Source: a virus | Virus record (IMG/VR): IMGVR_UViG_3300009506_000110 | Coordinates: 1-40,168 of that record | Length of the DNA stretch: 40,168 nucleotides | Direction: 5' to 3' (one strand) | Part shown: positions 22,277-30,371 of the stretch, one piece after another | Position numbering within the stretch: the first letter of the stretch is position 1 | Layout of the letters: each line of letters opens with the position of its first letter | Notes under the pieces: model-generated | Told to the model about the DNA's origin: nothing | Database searches by the model: none | What the model saw: the letters and a program-made list of their open reading frames with translations, nothing else | Position numbers and translations under genes: made by a program

Positions 22277-22301
22277 TCCCTGGATTTTCTAGGCAGTGAG
22301 G
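22277..22301 (+). other. Imperfect hairpin before the lipoprotein gene
   Basis: CACTCCCTGGATTTT and CTAGGCAGTG form an imperfect stem with two mismatches. It lies just after the stop of the polyprotein gene and before the GGAGG site of the lipoprotein gene. It may be a weak terminator or nothing. Confidence 0.3.
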
Positions 22302-22320
22302 TTCAAAAATGGAGGTCAAC

Positions 22321-23310
22321 ATGAAACGGTATCTGATTTTGGTGCTCGGTCTTCTGGTCATCATGGCTTGTGAGGACAATAGTCAGACAAATGACGATGA
22401 TATTCCGATCTGTAGCGATGGGGAAGAACTGATCGGTGACGCTTGTTTTTTGGAATGCGGTGCGAACCAGACCCGCGACGGTAATCTCAATTGTGTGTGT
22501 GCCGATGGGTTCGTTCTGGAAAATGAGGAGTGCGTCGAAGACTTGATGAGCCAGTATGACTACTCGATAAGCTTCAACAATCCGAATCCTCGTGGCGGGG
22601 AAAGTTTTCTGGTCGGCGGCTGGAAACTGGAAGCGTTCTGTGCCAATTGTGTGGAAAAGATCGATGTCCAGGAAGCTCCGAATCGTAAAGGTTTATACGC
22701 ACTTGTCGGACCCGATTTGACAGGTCAGCGAGAGACAGTCGTGCTCCACGGCTTGCATCCTTGTTTCGACGAACTTCAGATTACGGTGACGCTCGAAAAA
22801 GGCAAGACGCTGAACTGGACCGTGGCTCGTAACGATATTCAGTGTACCAAGGATTACGAGATGCGATGCGCCTATATCACGGATGAATTTCTTTATGAGG
22901 CGGCAGAGCATTACTTGAATACGACCCCGAATGTGAATTCGTGTTGCTCCCAATATCCGAATACAACTCAGCAAGTCTGCCTGATCTGTCCTGATTTCGA
23001 CGCCGATGTTTGCACGACGACAGAATATGTTGGTCTGGTCCAGGAAGAATGCGTTTGTGTCGGACTCGATACGGAGCCCCGAAACTACGATGTGCAGGAA
23101 ACGACTCCTCCTCCGGCAGAATCCGGATATACTCGTTGCAACGTGGATACGACGGGTAACGGTGATTTCAACGACCTCTGCATTTGTAAGGATGGGACCG
23201 GCTCCTACCTGAAAGAGTGCGAATACGATTTGGACCCGAGCGAAGACCCTGGCTACGGAGATGGTTGTGGAGCTCCTTGCAACGATCACTGCCTCTGCGT
23301 AACGCAGTAA
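22321..23310 (+). CDS. Cys-rich lipoprotein with EGF-like spacing, 329 aa
   Basis: I chose the ATG at 22321, which has TGGAGG nine bases upstream. The N-terminus is a lipoprotein signal: MKRYLILVLGLLVIMAC, with the lipobox ending at C17, then an acidic DNSQTNDDD spacer. The mature part has about 30 cysteines in short loops (CSDGEELIGDACFLECG, CVCADGF, CICKDG, CGAPCNDHC), reminiscent of EGF or TIL-type repeats. Asp at +2 after the Cys fits inner-membrane retention in enterobacteria, though the host rule may differ. Disulfides imply export to the periplasm or surface. It may alter the host envelope, for example superinfection exclusion. It is an outsider among virion genes. Confidence 0.75.
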   Translation: MKRYLILVLGLLVIMACEDNSQTNDDDIPICSDGEELIGDACFLECGANQTRDGNLNCVCADGFVLENEECVEDLMSQYDYSISFNNPNPRGGESFLVGGWKLEAFCANCVEKIDVQEAPNRKGLYALVGPDLTGQRETVVLHGLHPCFDELQITVTLEKGKTLNWTVARNDIQCTKDYEMRCAYITDEFLYEAAEHYLNTTPNVNSCCSQYPNTTQQVCLICPDFDADVCTTTEYVGLVQEECVCVGLDTEPRNYDVQETTPPPAESGYTRCNVDTTGNGDFNDLCICKDGTGSYLKECEYDLDPSEDPGYGDGCGAPCNDHCLCVTQ

Positions 23311-23318
23311 GGAGAGGC

Positions 23319-23825
23319 ATGATGAAACGGACGATTTTCCTCCTTCTAACGGTAGTCGCGTTTCTTAGTTTCTTTCGTGGCGCGGCTACCGCTTCTTCAG
23401 ACTTTAGCGCGTCGCTTCAAAACTGCACTCCGGTTGTCGGCACGCTGGGAGCGGCTCGCTACTATACGGTTGGCGGTCTGAAAAGTGTAGGCTCGATTCG
23501 GGTCTCGCTGGGCTATACCTGTCCGGTCTGGAGCGGAAAGAATTTCTCATTGATCGCTGGAGGCGTGGTCGGATCATACTTGGATAAGCAGACCACACTC
23601 AAAACGAATTATGAAGACCCGAACTCAACTACCGAATCCCAGCAGATCGTAGGACTGATGATCGGTGTGGACTACGAGGCTAAGGGACAAGCATCGGTTG
23701 GTGGCGCATGGGAATGTGGTAAGCCGATTGATAGGGCGAATGCCTACATGGTTATGTTTTCTTACACGATACCCCTAGAGTATATCTGGAACATGGGGAC
23801 AAAGCTGGCTGGGTCCAGCGATTAA
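23319..23825 (+). CDS. Secreted, outer-membrane-type beta protein, 168 aa
   Basis: An AAGGAGAGGC site precedes ATGATG at 23319. The first 26 residues are a Sec signal peptide (MMKRTIFLLLTVVAFLSF, cleavage probably after ATA). The mature part has alternating strands (LKSVGSIRVSLGYTCPVW, NFSLIAGGVVGSYLD) like a small outer-membrane barrel or a periplasmic beta protein, with three Cys. It forms a pair with the upstream lipoprotein, so both probably act at the host envelope during infection. No family name can be given. Confidence 0.65.
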   Translation: MMKRTIFLLLTVVAFLSFFRGAATASSDFSASLQNCTPVVGTLGAARYYTVGGLKSVGSIRVSLGYTCPVWSGKNFSLIAGGVVGSYLDKQTTLKTNYEDPNSTTESQQIVGLMIGVDYEAKGQASVGGAWECGKPIDRANAYMVMFSYTIPLEYIWNMGTKLAGSSD

Positions 23826-23838
23826 GCGGAGAAAAACG

Positions 23839-25431
23839 ATGTTTGATTTCGGAGCTATTTTTGAGAGTGCGATGCGGAAACAATCGGATTCGCAGAAGGA
23901 GCGGACAGCTCCGGAGTCGAAGCATCGTGTAAACGAAGAGAAAGGTTCAATCTCTCCAGACTTCCAAGCGTTTCTCAACGATTTGGATAGCGAGTTGGAG
24001 AAGATGGGAGTCGATCATAGCTCCTGGATCAATTTCGGACCGTTCCGTTATGTGCAGGACAATGAGACGGTTAGCACCGAAGTCGTGCCTGACATTGCTG
24101 ATCCGTTTGATCTCTACGTGTCCTATTTTCCTGAAGATTCTACCGTTGTGGTGCGAGCCCATGAACCGGGCCAGACCGGAGAGACATATCGTATCGATCT
24201 GATGGTGCAGGCCGATTACGGAATCGAAGATGCCGAGATCGTGGCTGGGGACATCGCTTCCAGCATCGAAGACTTGAACGATAATTACAGCGGTATCGAT
24301 CTCCGCAGCGAATCCAAACGCAACCGCCGTCGCCGGATCAAAGAGCAGGGCGAGGTCGATACGGTCGAAGCCAAGTTCTCGATCTATTTTGGTATTGATT
24401 GGCTCCAGCAGGACGTTACCGAAATGTTCGGTGGGACCGATGAGTACAATGTTCGGGATCGGAAGAAGTATGCTGCTAAAGGTCTGATGCAGGACAACGA
24501 AGAAGCGACTCTGACCGAGCGTGGCTGGGATGAAATCTCCCAGGCCATGTACGAGATTCAGGAGAACGTCAAGGATTGGCTCGCTCAGCAATTCGAAAAT
24601 GCGTGGATCGAGAAATACGATTACGACGGATGCTTCGGGTATGTTGAATTCGATCCGGAAAACCAACAGCAGCTCCAGTTGCTGAGGGAAGGTAGTGAGG
24701 AGACCATTTTTCTGACGGAGACTACGGAAGGTTCCAATGTCGTTTATCACGGTGTCAGTGACATCGGTGGTTTGCTCTCTCCGGGTTTGCAGTTCAGTGG
24801 AGCTAACTACTTCCTGAAACGTATGGGGAAGACCGAATCCAAACGCAAAAGCCGTCGTGATCCTGTCACTGAGGCGATCGGAGACCTCCTCTGTCGGTTT
24901 GACGTGCTCCAGCGGCTCGATCAGTTGGCCCTGGAGCAGACCTTAGCGATGCCCCCAATCTTCGGTTTGGTCAAACAGCAGCTTCCCAAGGAACCTGAAG
25001 AGCTTCAGGAGCGTATCGCCAAGGGGCTTTTCCGGCTGCTGAGCCAACACGAAGCCCTGGATACGGCTCAGTGGCCCTTTTCCCCGGTTCACGCGCTTAC
25101 AGAGGCTGTGAGTGGACCGGTAGACCCTGATGCGGCTCAGGAGCTCCGGCTTTACATTGACAATGATGGTGATCTCTACCGTCAGATGACGACTCCGATT
25201 ATCAACAATTTGATGCGAAAGTGGAAAAAAGGGACTTACGACTCCGAATTGGCTGTGAAAGCGTTTATGTATCTGGCCAATGAGGGGGCGCGAAAATATG
25301 TCCGCGAGCATGGCGGCCCCGGCGATCGGGTAGACACGGTGTTCAATAAGAATACCAGGATGGAAGTGGCGAAAGCTTTGCGCGACTCTTTTGAAGGTGA
25401 AGCCGAACTTGGAAATTATGATCGGTTCTAA
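23839..25431 (+). CDS. Putative polyprotein with RRRRIKE-Q and RRDPVTE-A joints, 530 aa
   Basis: A GCGGAGAAAAACG site precedes the ATG. Residues 1-155 are an acidic alpha/beta domain, loosely like those at 20370 and 21320. KRNRRRRIKEQG (residues 160-171) holds I167-K-E169 then Q. Residues 172-330 are a second domain (FSIYFGIDWLQQDVTEMFGG). KRKSRRDPVTEAIG (residues 335-348) holds V343-T-E345 then A. The last 95 residues (LRLYIDNDGDLYRQMTTPI, GTYDSELAVKAFMYLA) are a domain often seen in phage genomes, of unknown function. Each joint has the same basic-run plus (I/V)xE form, so cleavage into three products is inferred. Confidence 0.7.
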   Translation: MFDFGAIFESAMRKQSDSQKERTAPESKHRVNEEKGSISPDFQAFLNDLDSELEKMGVDHSSWINFGPFRYVQDNETVSTEVVPDIADPFDLYVSYFPEDSTVVVRAHEPGQTGETYRIDLMVQADYGIEDAEIVAGDIASSIEDLNDNYSGIDLRSESKRNRRRRIKEQGEVDTVEAKFSIYFGIDWLQQDVTEMFGGTDEYNVRDRKKYAAKGLMQDNEEATLTERGWDEISQAMYEIQENVKDWLAQQFENAWIEKYDYDGCFGYVEFDPENQQQLQLLREGSEETIFLTETTEGSNVVYHGVSDIGGLLSPGLQFSGANYFLKRMGKTESKRKSRRDPVTEAIGDLLCRFDVLQRLDQLALEQTLAMPPIFGLVKQQLPKEPEELQERIAKGLFRLLSQHEALDTAQWPFSPVHALTEAVSGPVDPDAAQELRLYIDNDGDLYRQMTTPIINNLMRKWKKGTYDSELAVKAFMYLANEGARKYVREHGGPGDRVDTVFNKNTRMEVAKALRDSFEGEAELGNYDRF

Positions 25432-25444
25432 TGGGAGAAAGCAG

Positions 25445-27736
25445 ATGATTATCAGCGAAGTGACGATCAAAACGAAGTCGGGTCAGGCCGTAAATGTTGG
25501 GCCTGGCGATTTCGCATTGGTCCGAAGCCAAGCCTCGAATGCGAGCCCCAGCTTTTTCCCCGTTCGAGTCTCAAGTGTTGGAGAACAGGGAGCCGTGGTT
25601 TCCACCGTCATCAATGGCAAGGGCATCGAGAAGAATATCTCTCTGTCCGAGATGATCGGCTATCCGTCGCAGGACTCGGCAAGGGCCGAAATCAAATCGA
25701 CTTGGCCCTGGCATTACGACGTGCTGCTGACCCAACAGGTCGGTGCTCCTATTGTGACGGAACAGGCAGAGGAGACCGAACGATGGGTCTTTACGAAGGC
25801 ACAGCTCAAGAATCCGAAAGGTCTCCGTAGAGACGATGAGCTGATTGCCCTTGTTACTCCTGATGAACCTTCAGAGGGGGTGGATGTCATCGTTTATCGA
25901 AACGGAGAAGTTTCGAACCGTTTCGGAGATGGAACCGTTGGATTGCCAGAAGAGGTTTACGTTGCGGCTCAGGATGAGGATAAGCTCTTTGATGAAGAGG
26001 AGGATGACTGGGCTGATAATTGGCGAGATGTCATCGTGGATGCGGACGGAAACTTCGTCCGCTTTGCCGATGAAGAGTCTGCTCAGGAATCTCGATCCGC
26101 TTTGCGTCGATCCTTGAAACTGATCGAAGTTGATGGGATGGAAGACGATTACGAGGAGCAGGACGAAGACCTTCCCCGCGAGATGGGAACGGGCAAAGAC
26201 TTCGAAGATGAGGAAGAAGAACCGGAATATGAATTCGAAGGTCCGATGTTTGAAGAGGGCGATGAGGAATCGGACACATCAGATATGACCGTAGATGGTT
26301 CTCCATTGCCCAGCTCTTCAGGGAACTACAATGTGCAAACCTCGGAAGAATCTCCGGTTGGACCAGATACATCCGATTTCCTAGGTATGACGGACAAAGA
26401 CATCGATGTGGGAGCCGAGCCCCTCGCTGTCTTCGATCCGGGTGAAGCAGAAACCAAAGGAGCCGAAGGCGGCTTCAAACCAACAGGAGGTAGCTCGATG
26501 GAACGAAGCATTCTTCGTCGCGCCATGCGATTCCAGGAAACCGATCCTTGGCTGCGTAAGGCTGACCAGTTGATCGAATCGATGGAGGTTCGAGAAAAGG
26601 GAGGTCTGGAATATCAACCTTCTGCCGAGACAGAGGAAACTCCGTCCGATATGAAGGCGAGGAAACGGAACAAGGCCGGGAAAGGCTCTCCGCGCATGAA
26701 AGAGCGTTTGCTCCGGAAACGGCGGATGCAGGAGCTGGCTCAGACACAGAGAGTGCGCGGCGTCCAGACAGATGTGGTTAGTCGCGGTGGGGAAACTATC
26801 GTTACCTATCGTGGAACTCCTGTGGTGGTCTTCGATGATAGTAAGATCGAGTTGAATACGGGCGGCTGGAAAACGGCGACTACGAAGACTCGCATGAACC
26901 AAGCATCGAACCAGTATGATCTGGGCTATCAGGTTGTTCAAAAAGGCGGCGAGTGGTTCGTCAAACAGGTGAATGGGCAGACCATTCCGTTTGAAGGGAA
27001 TAGCTTGATAATCAATCGTGGTGGCATGCGAGAGCGTCGTTCCCGCCGTCGTCCTGTCCGTGAAGCCGGTGATCTCGAATATCTGGATTTCGCCAAGATC
27101 GCCAATGCTAAGGACTACTCGGTTGGCATGGATACTCGTCCCTTCCTGAACACGCTGAAGAAGGATACGAAGCTGGGGGATGATTCCCTGGGTTCAAACA
27201 CGGGCGATACCGGATCATTGGGTATTTCGGTACGCGATAATTCTGGTGGCGGCGGTATTATCGGTGGGGATGATGTGGACTTCAGTGCTCCCGACATCGA
27301 AGCTCCGGATGATGAGAGTTCTGAGATCGATCCATTGTTGCCGGGGGCCGATGGAACGATGGGCACGGATAAAGACTTGAGTGGTCCTTCTAGCGGCTCA
27401 TTGCCCGATGAGGAGTCTTCATTGCCAAATCTGGTCCAGGGCGTTGTCCAAGCGGTGAACCGCAATCTTGGTGCTCCTCCTTTGGCTCCTGCTACGGATG
27501 ATGAGGGTGAGATTCCGAAGACGGATGCGGCCAAAGTGATTGCGCCGAAAAACACGAAGCTGGGAGCAGCTCCGTTCTCCGCGAAAGTGGATGCGGACAA
27601 GGTTCCGGATACCGGCGCGAATAAAGTGATTGCTCCGGCTAACCGAGAACTTGGAGCGAAGTCTCTGGAAGCCAGGAAACGTGCTGCCCGTCGTCGCCGG
27701 TTGGAGCGTCAGCGTCGTCGTAAGGAGGTCGAATGA
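25445..27736 (+). CDS. Large acidic multi-domain protein with processing motifs, 763 aa
   Basis: I chose the ATG at 25445 (GGGAGAAAGCAG upstream) over 25391, which overlaps the previous gene. Segments in order: an N-terminal beta domain; PIVTEQAEETE (V104-T-E106 then Q); a WVFTKAQLKNPKG domain; a very acidic low-complexity stretch (about 240-300); an internal Met at 352 with AGGAGG upstream (26485-26490); KADQLIESME (372-381); a conserved phage domain (YRGTPVVVFDD, LNTGGWKTATTKTRMNQ, KGGEWFVKQ); RSRRRPVREAGDL (V538-R-E540 then A); and a Gly/Asp-rich tail with two copies of KVIAP(K/A)N(T/R)(K/E)LGA and a basic end. It is likely a processed core or internal head protein, given its place before the protease gene. 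Confidence 0.7.
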   Translation: MIISEVTIKTKSGQAVNVGPGDFALVRSQASNASPSFFPVRVSSVGEQGAVVSTVINGKGIEKNISLSEMIGYPSQDSARAEIKSTWPWHYDVLLTQQVGAPIVTEQAEETERWVFTKAQLKNPKGLRRDDELIALVTPDEPSEGVDVIVYRNGEVSNRFGDGTVGLPEEVYVAAQDEDKLFDEEEDDWADNWRDVIVDADGNFVRFADEESAQESRSALRRSLKLIEVDGMEDDYEEQDEDLPREMGTGKDFEDEEEEPEYEFEGPMFEEGDEESDTSDMTVDGSPLPSSSGNYNVQTSEESPVGPDTSDFLGMTDKDIDVGAEPLAVFDPGEAETKGAEGGFKPTGGSSMERSILRRAMRFQETDPWLRKADQLIESMEVREKGGLEYQPSAETEETPSDMKARKRNKAGKGSPRMKERLLRKRRMQELAQTQRVRGVQTDVVSRGGETIVTYRGTPVVVFDDSKIELNTGGWKTATTKTRMNQASNQYDLGYQVVQKGGEWFVKQVNGQTIPFEGNSLIINRGGMRERRSRRRPVREAGDLEYLDFAKIANAKDYSVGMDTRPFLNTLKKDTKLGDDSLGSNTGDTGSLGISVRDNSGGGGIIGGDDVDFSAPDIEAPDDESSEIDPLLPGADGTMGTDKDLSGPSSGSLPDEESSLPNLVQGVVQAVNRNLGAPPLAPATDDEGEIPKTDAAKVIAPKNTKLGAAPFSAKVDADKVPDTGANKVIAPANRELGAKSLEARKRAARRRRLERQRRRKEVE
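26485..26500 (+). promoter_or_regulatory. Internal ribosome site and ATG in the 763-aa gene
   Basis: AGGAGG at 26485-26490 lies seven bases before an in-frame ATG at 26498. Initiation here would give a nested product starting MERSILRRAM, just ahead of the ADQLIES motif. It may be a functional internal start or the fossil start of a gene now fused in frame to an upstream one. Confidence 0.45.
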
Positions 27737-28077
27737 AACATCGTAGTCTCATAGCCGACCTGAGCTCTCATTGTGGAGAGAACATTGTTCCGATCCATGA
27801 GCAGGGTGAATACGAGCTAACATACCTGGATGCCTTGACGGATACCAGGGATTATCTCCAGAGCTATTTGAGTCGCATCGATGAGTTTATCGGTGAGATC
27901 GATGATGACGAATATCTCCTATCCAAAACCTATTCGGCTAATCTTCTTCTGTCGAGTCCGGATCGAGACGATCTCAACTACTATCTGTCCGATGTTTCCG
28001 AAGCTTTGATTCAGCTTGGTCGAAAAGTCGAACAGAAGATTGCAGAGCTTGATGAGGCATTGAAGAATGCTGGCTGA
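27733..28077 (+). CDS. Small helical protein with IHE-Q site near N-terminus, 114 aa
   Basis: The ATG overlaps the previous stop by four bases with AAGGAGG upstream. The N-terminus MKHRSLIADLSSHCGENIV is followed by P20-I-H-E23 then Q24, matching the (I/V)xE-Q signal and its MKxR context. The rest is acidic and helical (YLDALTDTRDYLQSYLSRID). After removal of 23 residues it would be a small helical core protein. Its position immediately before the protease and scaffold fits a prohead role. Confidence 0.65.
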   Translation: MKHRSLIADLSSHCGENIVPIHEQGEYELTYLDALTDTRDYLQSYLSRIDEFIGEIDDDEYLLSKTYSANLLLSSPDRDDLNYYLSDVSEALIQLGRKVEQKIAELDEALKNAG

Positions 28078-28336
28078 TCGCATGATTGAAGCGGTGTTGC
28101 AGGGAGAATCTCCGGAGAGAGTAGTGGAGTTCGTCCAGCATCAAACAGCCCTCGACAAGTTCAACAAGGATAATCCCGACCCTAAAAAATCTCGGGCTAT
28201 GAAAAAGGCGCATCGTGACAACAAATCGAACTACGATAAGGGACAGCGTAAGAGCTCGATCAGCCCTGATCGGAAGAGGGCTACCAGGGGAGTCGCCCGA
28301 CACAACGAACGACCCCGAACCCCCTCAGTCTGGTAA
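28067..28336 (+). CDS. Small basic protein with N-terminal ADRMIEAVLQG, 89 aa
   Basis: The ATG at 28067 overlaps the previous gene by 11 bases. The N-terminus MLADRMIEAVLQGESPERVV is the second form of the head-signal motif (ADxxIExVLxGxxxxxVVE), also found at the C-terminus of the protein at 21320 and the N-terminus of that at 33945. From residue 35 the protein is very basic (KKSRAMKKAHRDNKSNYDKG), as in DNA-binding internal head proteins. It overlaps the next frame by a long stretch, so its exact C-terminal extent is less certain. Confidence 0.55.
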   Translation: MLADRMIEAVLQGESPERVVEFVQHQTALDKFNKDNPDPKKSRAMKKAHRDNKSNYDKGQRKSSISPDRKRATRGVARHNERPRTPSVW

Positions 28337-28649
28337 GGTCAGCGATAATGATATTTTTATCGAGTTGATTGAGCGTCCCTACTTCTCCTATCATCGAGAT
28401 CATACAGGTCTTTACGAATCACGATCTCTGGGAAAATTTAGTTGGACCCAGGGTGAGAAGAGTTACGTGATCCATATTGAGCAGTTGCGACAGCAGCTGT
28501 TTCCAATTTTGGATCAGGACAAGTTCAAAACACCGTTGTCCGACCATACCTTCATTCGTGTCAATCACCTGATTGATCGAGTTATCAATTTTCACGAAGT
28601 AGCGATCGATCTGATAAGTGGTGAAATCGTTACTCCAAATTTCTTCTAA
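28215..28649 (+). CDS. Hypothetical protein, 144 aa, start uncertain
   Basis: The frame is open from a GTG at 28215 (AAAAAGG upstream), which implies a 122-base overlap with the previous gene. The convincing part begins near base 28345 with SDNDIFIELIERPYFSYHRD and runs as an alpha/beta domain to 28649. A TTG near 28364 could be the true start. The function is unknown. It lies directly upstream of the prohead protease. Confidence 0.5.
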   Translation: MTTNRTTIRDSVRARSALIGRGLPGESPDTTNDPEPPQSGKVSDNDIFIELIERPYFSYHRDHTGLYESRSLGKFSWTQGEKSYVIHIEQLRQQLFPILDQDKFKTPLSDHTFIRVNHLIDRVINFHEVAIDLISGEIVTPNFF

Positions 28650-28660
28650 GGAACAGAACT

Positions 28661-30316
28661 ATGCGCGAACCACAAATCGCAACACGTCTGTTTGAGTACA
28701 AGGTTCTCGAACGTCGGAGAGAGCAGCTACCCGAAGGAGTTTTGCTTCGCATGGGTGGTCTGGGACAACGAGTAGGCGAGGAAAACCAGAATGGTAGGGT
28801 CTACTCGGAAAGCCTGTGGGACCGTGTTCTCAATGAGGAGAAATTCTGGGATCGCGTGAAGACCCGCGAAATGCTGGGTGAAGCCGATCATCCTGACGAT
28901 GGAAAGACCTCGATTCCCAGGGTCAGCCATATTGTGACGGCAGTGGAACGTCGCGGAAATGAAATCTGGGTCGAGTTTGAGGTTTTGAATACCCCTACTG
29001 GTCAGATCGTGGAAACGCTGGTCAATGCAGGGGCGCGAATCGGCATCTCGTCTCGCGGCACAGGTAGTGTGGTGGAACGAGAGGGAACAACCTACGTGGA
29101 TGAAAGCGACTTCGAGTTGGAGACCTGGGACATCGTTACGAATCCCTCGACTCGCGGGGCGTATCCGCAGCGGTTAGAGTCGGTTCGAGAGGACAATGCG
29201 AAAATTGTTCTCGGCACGGCGGAACGGCTTTGTGATTCTGAGACCTCGTTGCAACGATTGCATGAGGTAAAAGGAATCGTGGCCGACCTTTACACGGAGC
29301 AGCACAGTGTCAAACGTGAAATGCTGCTCGAACGTATTGAATCCCAAATCACAGAACAAGAGTTGAAGGAGAAGGACATGCCTGGACTCAAAGACCCTAA
29401 CGGTCTGGGTGAGACAGTCACTCTCGTCAATGAACTCGCTGAAGCCAAGGCGAAGGAGAAGATCGCCGCTGCCGAGAAATTGGTAAGCGAGCGCGACTCT
29501 CAAATCGCGGACATGGCAAAAGAGATGAAACGGTTGCAAGAGCAGAGCCGCAGGCTCCGTCGTCAGCCAGTTTCCGAGCAAGGTGACGAAGAGGAATTTC
29601 CGGATGCGGAAACCGTGGACTCCCCGCAAACGCTGGAGGTCGATGGGATCGTGACGATCATCCCGAATGCTGATCTCGAACCCGAATTGGACGATGAAGA
29701 GCTGGAGATGCCGGAAGAGCGGCGTCGTGCTCATCGCGCCCTGGAACGCAAACGTCTCATGGCTCGCCGTGTAGCCGAAAAGAAGAAGTGCAAAAAGAAG
29801 CGGCCCGGTATGAAACCGGAGATGGAGAATCGCAGGATTCGCCGTCCGGTGCGGAACGAACAGCTGGGCCGACAGCTTCTGGCTGCGAAGCGCGTGATCG
29901 AGAAGCAGCATCGTGAGCTGCAAGCTGCGAAAAAGCTACTCGAACAATTTGCGAAGACCTCTGTCTCCAAGCGGCAATACGAGAAGGCGCGAAAAGCGAT
30001 CGCTTCGACATTGAAGAATCAGCAGCACGAAGAGATTAAGAAGTATGTTTTCGGGAGGATTAGCCGGTTCAGCGAATCCGATCAGAAACGACTGCTTCGC
30101 GCCTTGGGCAAGGTTCGTGACCTGGATGAAGCGAAGCAACGCTTGGAGAGTATTCTGAGTGTGGCGACTTCGCAGAAAACGGGCAAGAAACGTCGCATGA
30201 CGGAGCGGGAGCCGCTTCCCGGACAGCGTGGAACCCAGTTGAATGAGAGGACCAGCAATAAGCCGGTTCCTACCAGCTCACTGGTCAGCACGATTGTCAA
30301 GGCGGTGAACAAGTAA
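28661..30316 (+). CDS. Prohead protease fused to scaffold (T4 gp21-gp22 type), 551 aa
   Basis: Residues 1-190 are a T4 gp21-type prohead protease (peptidase family S77). They have the His motif EMLGEADHPD, the serine motif ARIGISSRGTGSV, and the conserved opening with NQNGRVYSESLW. Residues 200-551 are a charged, coiled-coil scaffold (AEAKAKEKIAAAEKLVSERD), with basic segments and several (I/L/V)xE sites, such as RRQPVSEQG (V304-S-E306 then Q) and KRLQEQ. The C-terminal tail ends LVSTIVKAVNK. In T4 the two functions are separate adjacent genes, so this is a fusion. A nested start at 29378 would give scaffold alone. The enzyme matures the prohead and removes scaffold and signal peptides. Confidence 0.9.
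   Translation: MREPQIATRLFEYKVLERRREQLPEGVLLRMGGLGQRVGEENQNGRVYSESLWDRVLNEEKFWDRVKTREMLGEADHPDDGKTSIPRVSHIVTAVERRGNEIWVEFEVLNTPTGQIVETLVNAGARIGISSRGTGSVVEREGTTYVDESDFELETWDIVTNPSTRGAYPQRLESVREDNAKIVLGTAERLCDSETSLQRLHEVKGIVADLYTEQHSVKREMLLERIESQITEQELKEKDMPGLKDPNGLGETVTLVNELAEAKAKEKIAAAEKLVSERDSQIADMAKEMKRLQEQSRRLRRQPVSEQGDEEEFPDAETVDSPQTLEVDGIVTIIPNADLEPELDDEELEMPEERRRAHRALERKRLMARRVAEKKKCKKKRPGMKPEMENRRIRRPVRNEQLGRQLLAAKRVIEKQHRELQAAKKLLEQFAKTSVSKRQYEKARKAIASTLKNQQHEEIKKYVFGRISRFSESDQKRLLRALGKVRDLDEAKQRLESILSVATSQKTGKKRRMTEREPLPGQRGTQLNERTSNKPVPTSSLVSTIVKAVNK
29366..29380 (+). promoter_or_regulatory. Internal ribosome site and start for a nested scaffold protein
   Basis: AAGGAG at 29366-29371 lies six bases upstream of an in-frame ATG at 29378 (residue 240). 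Translation from here would yield a 312-aa scaffold beginning MPGLKDPNGLGETV without the protease domain. The layout matches the nested protease/scaffold genes of lambda (C and Nu3). It would supply scaffold in excess of protease. Confidence 0.65.
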
Positions 30317-30335
30317 GAGAGCTGACGTAGCTCTC
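30317..30335 (+). terminator. Hairpin between scaffold and capsid genes
   Basis: GAGAGCT at 30317-30323 pairs with AGCTCTC at 30329-30335 around a GACGT loop, directly after the scaffold stop. No T-run follows. It could be an attenuator or an RNA-processing site that sets capsid mRNA level apart from the upstream transcript. Confidence 0.5.
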
Positions 30336-30371
30336 ATCGAATCGAAAATCATCTCTACAAAGGAGATAACG

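Noticed and set aside
23947-24750. Minus-strand reading frame of 267 codons
   Set aside because: It is antisense to the middle of the 530-aa gene, with no ribosome site and no motif.
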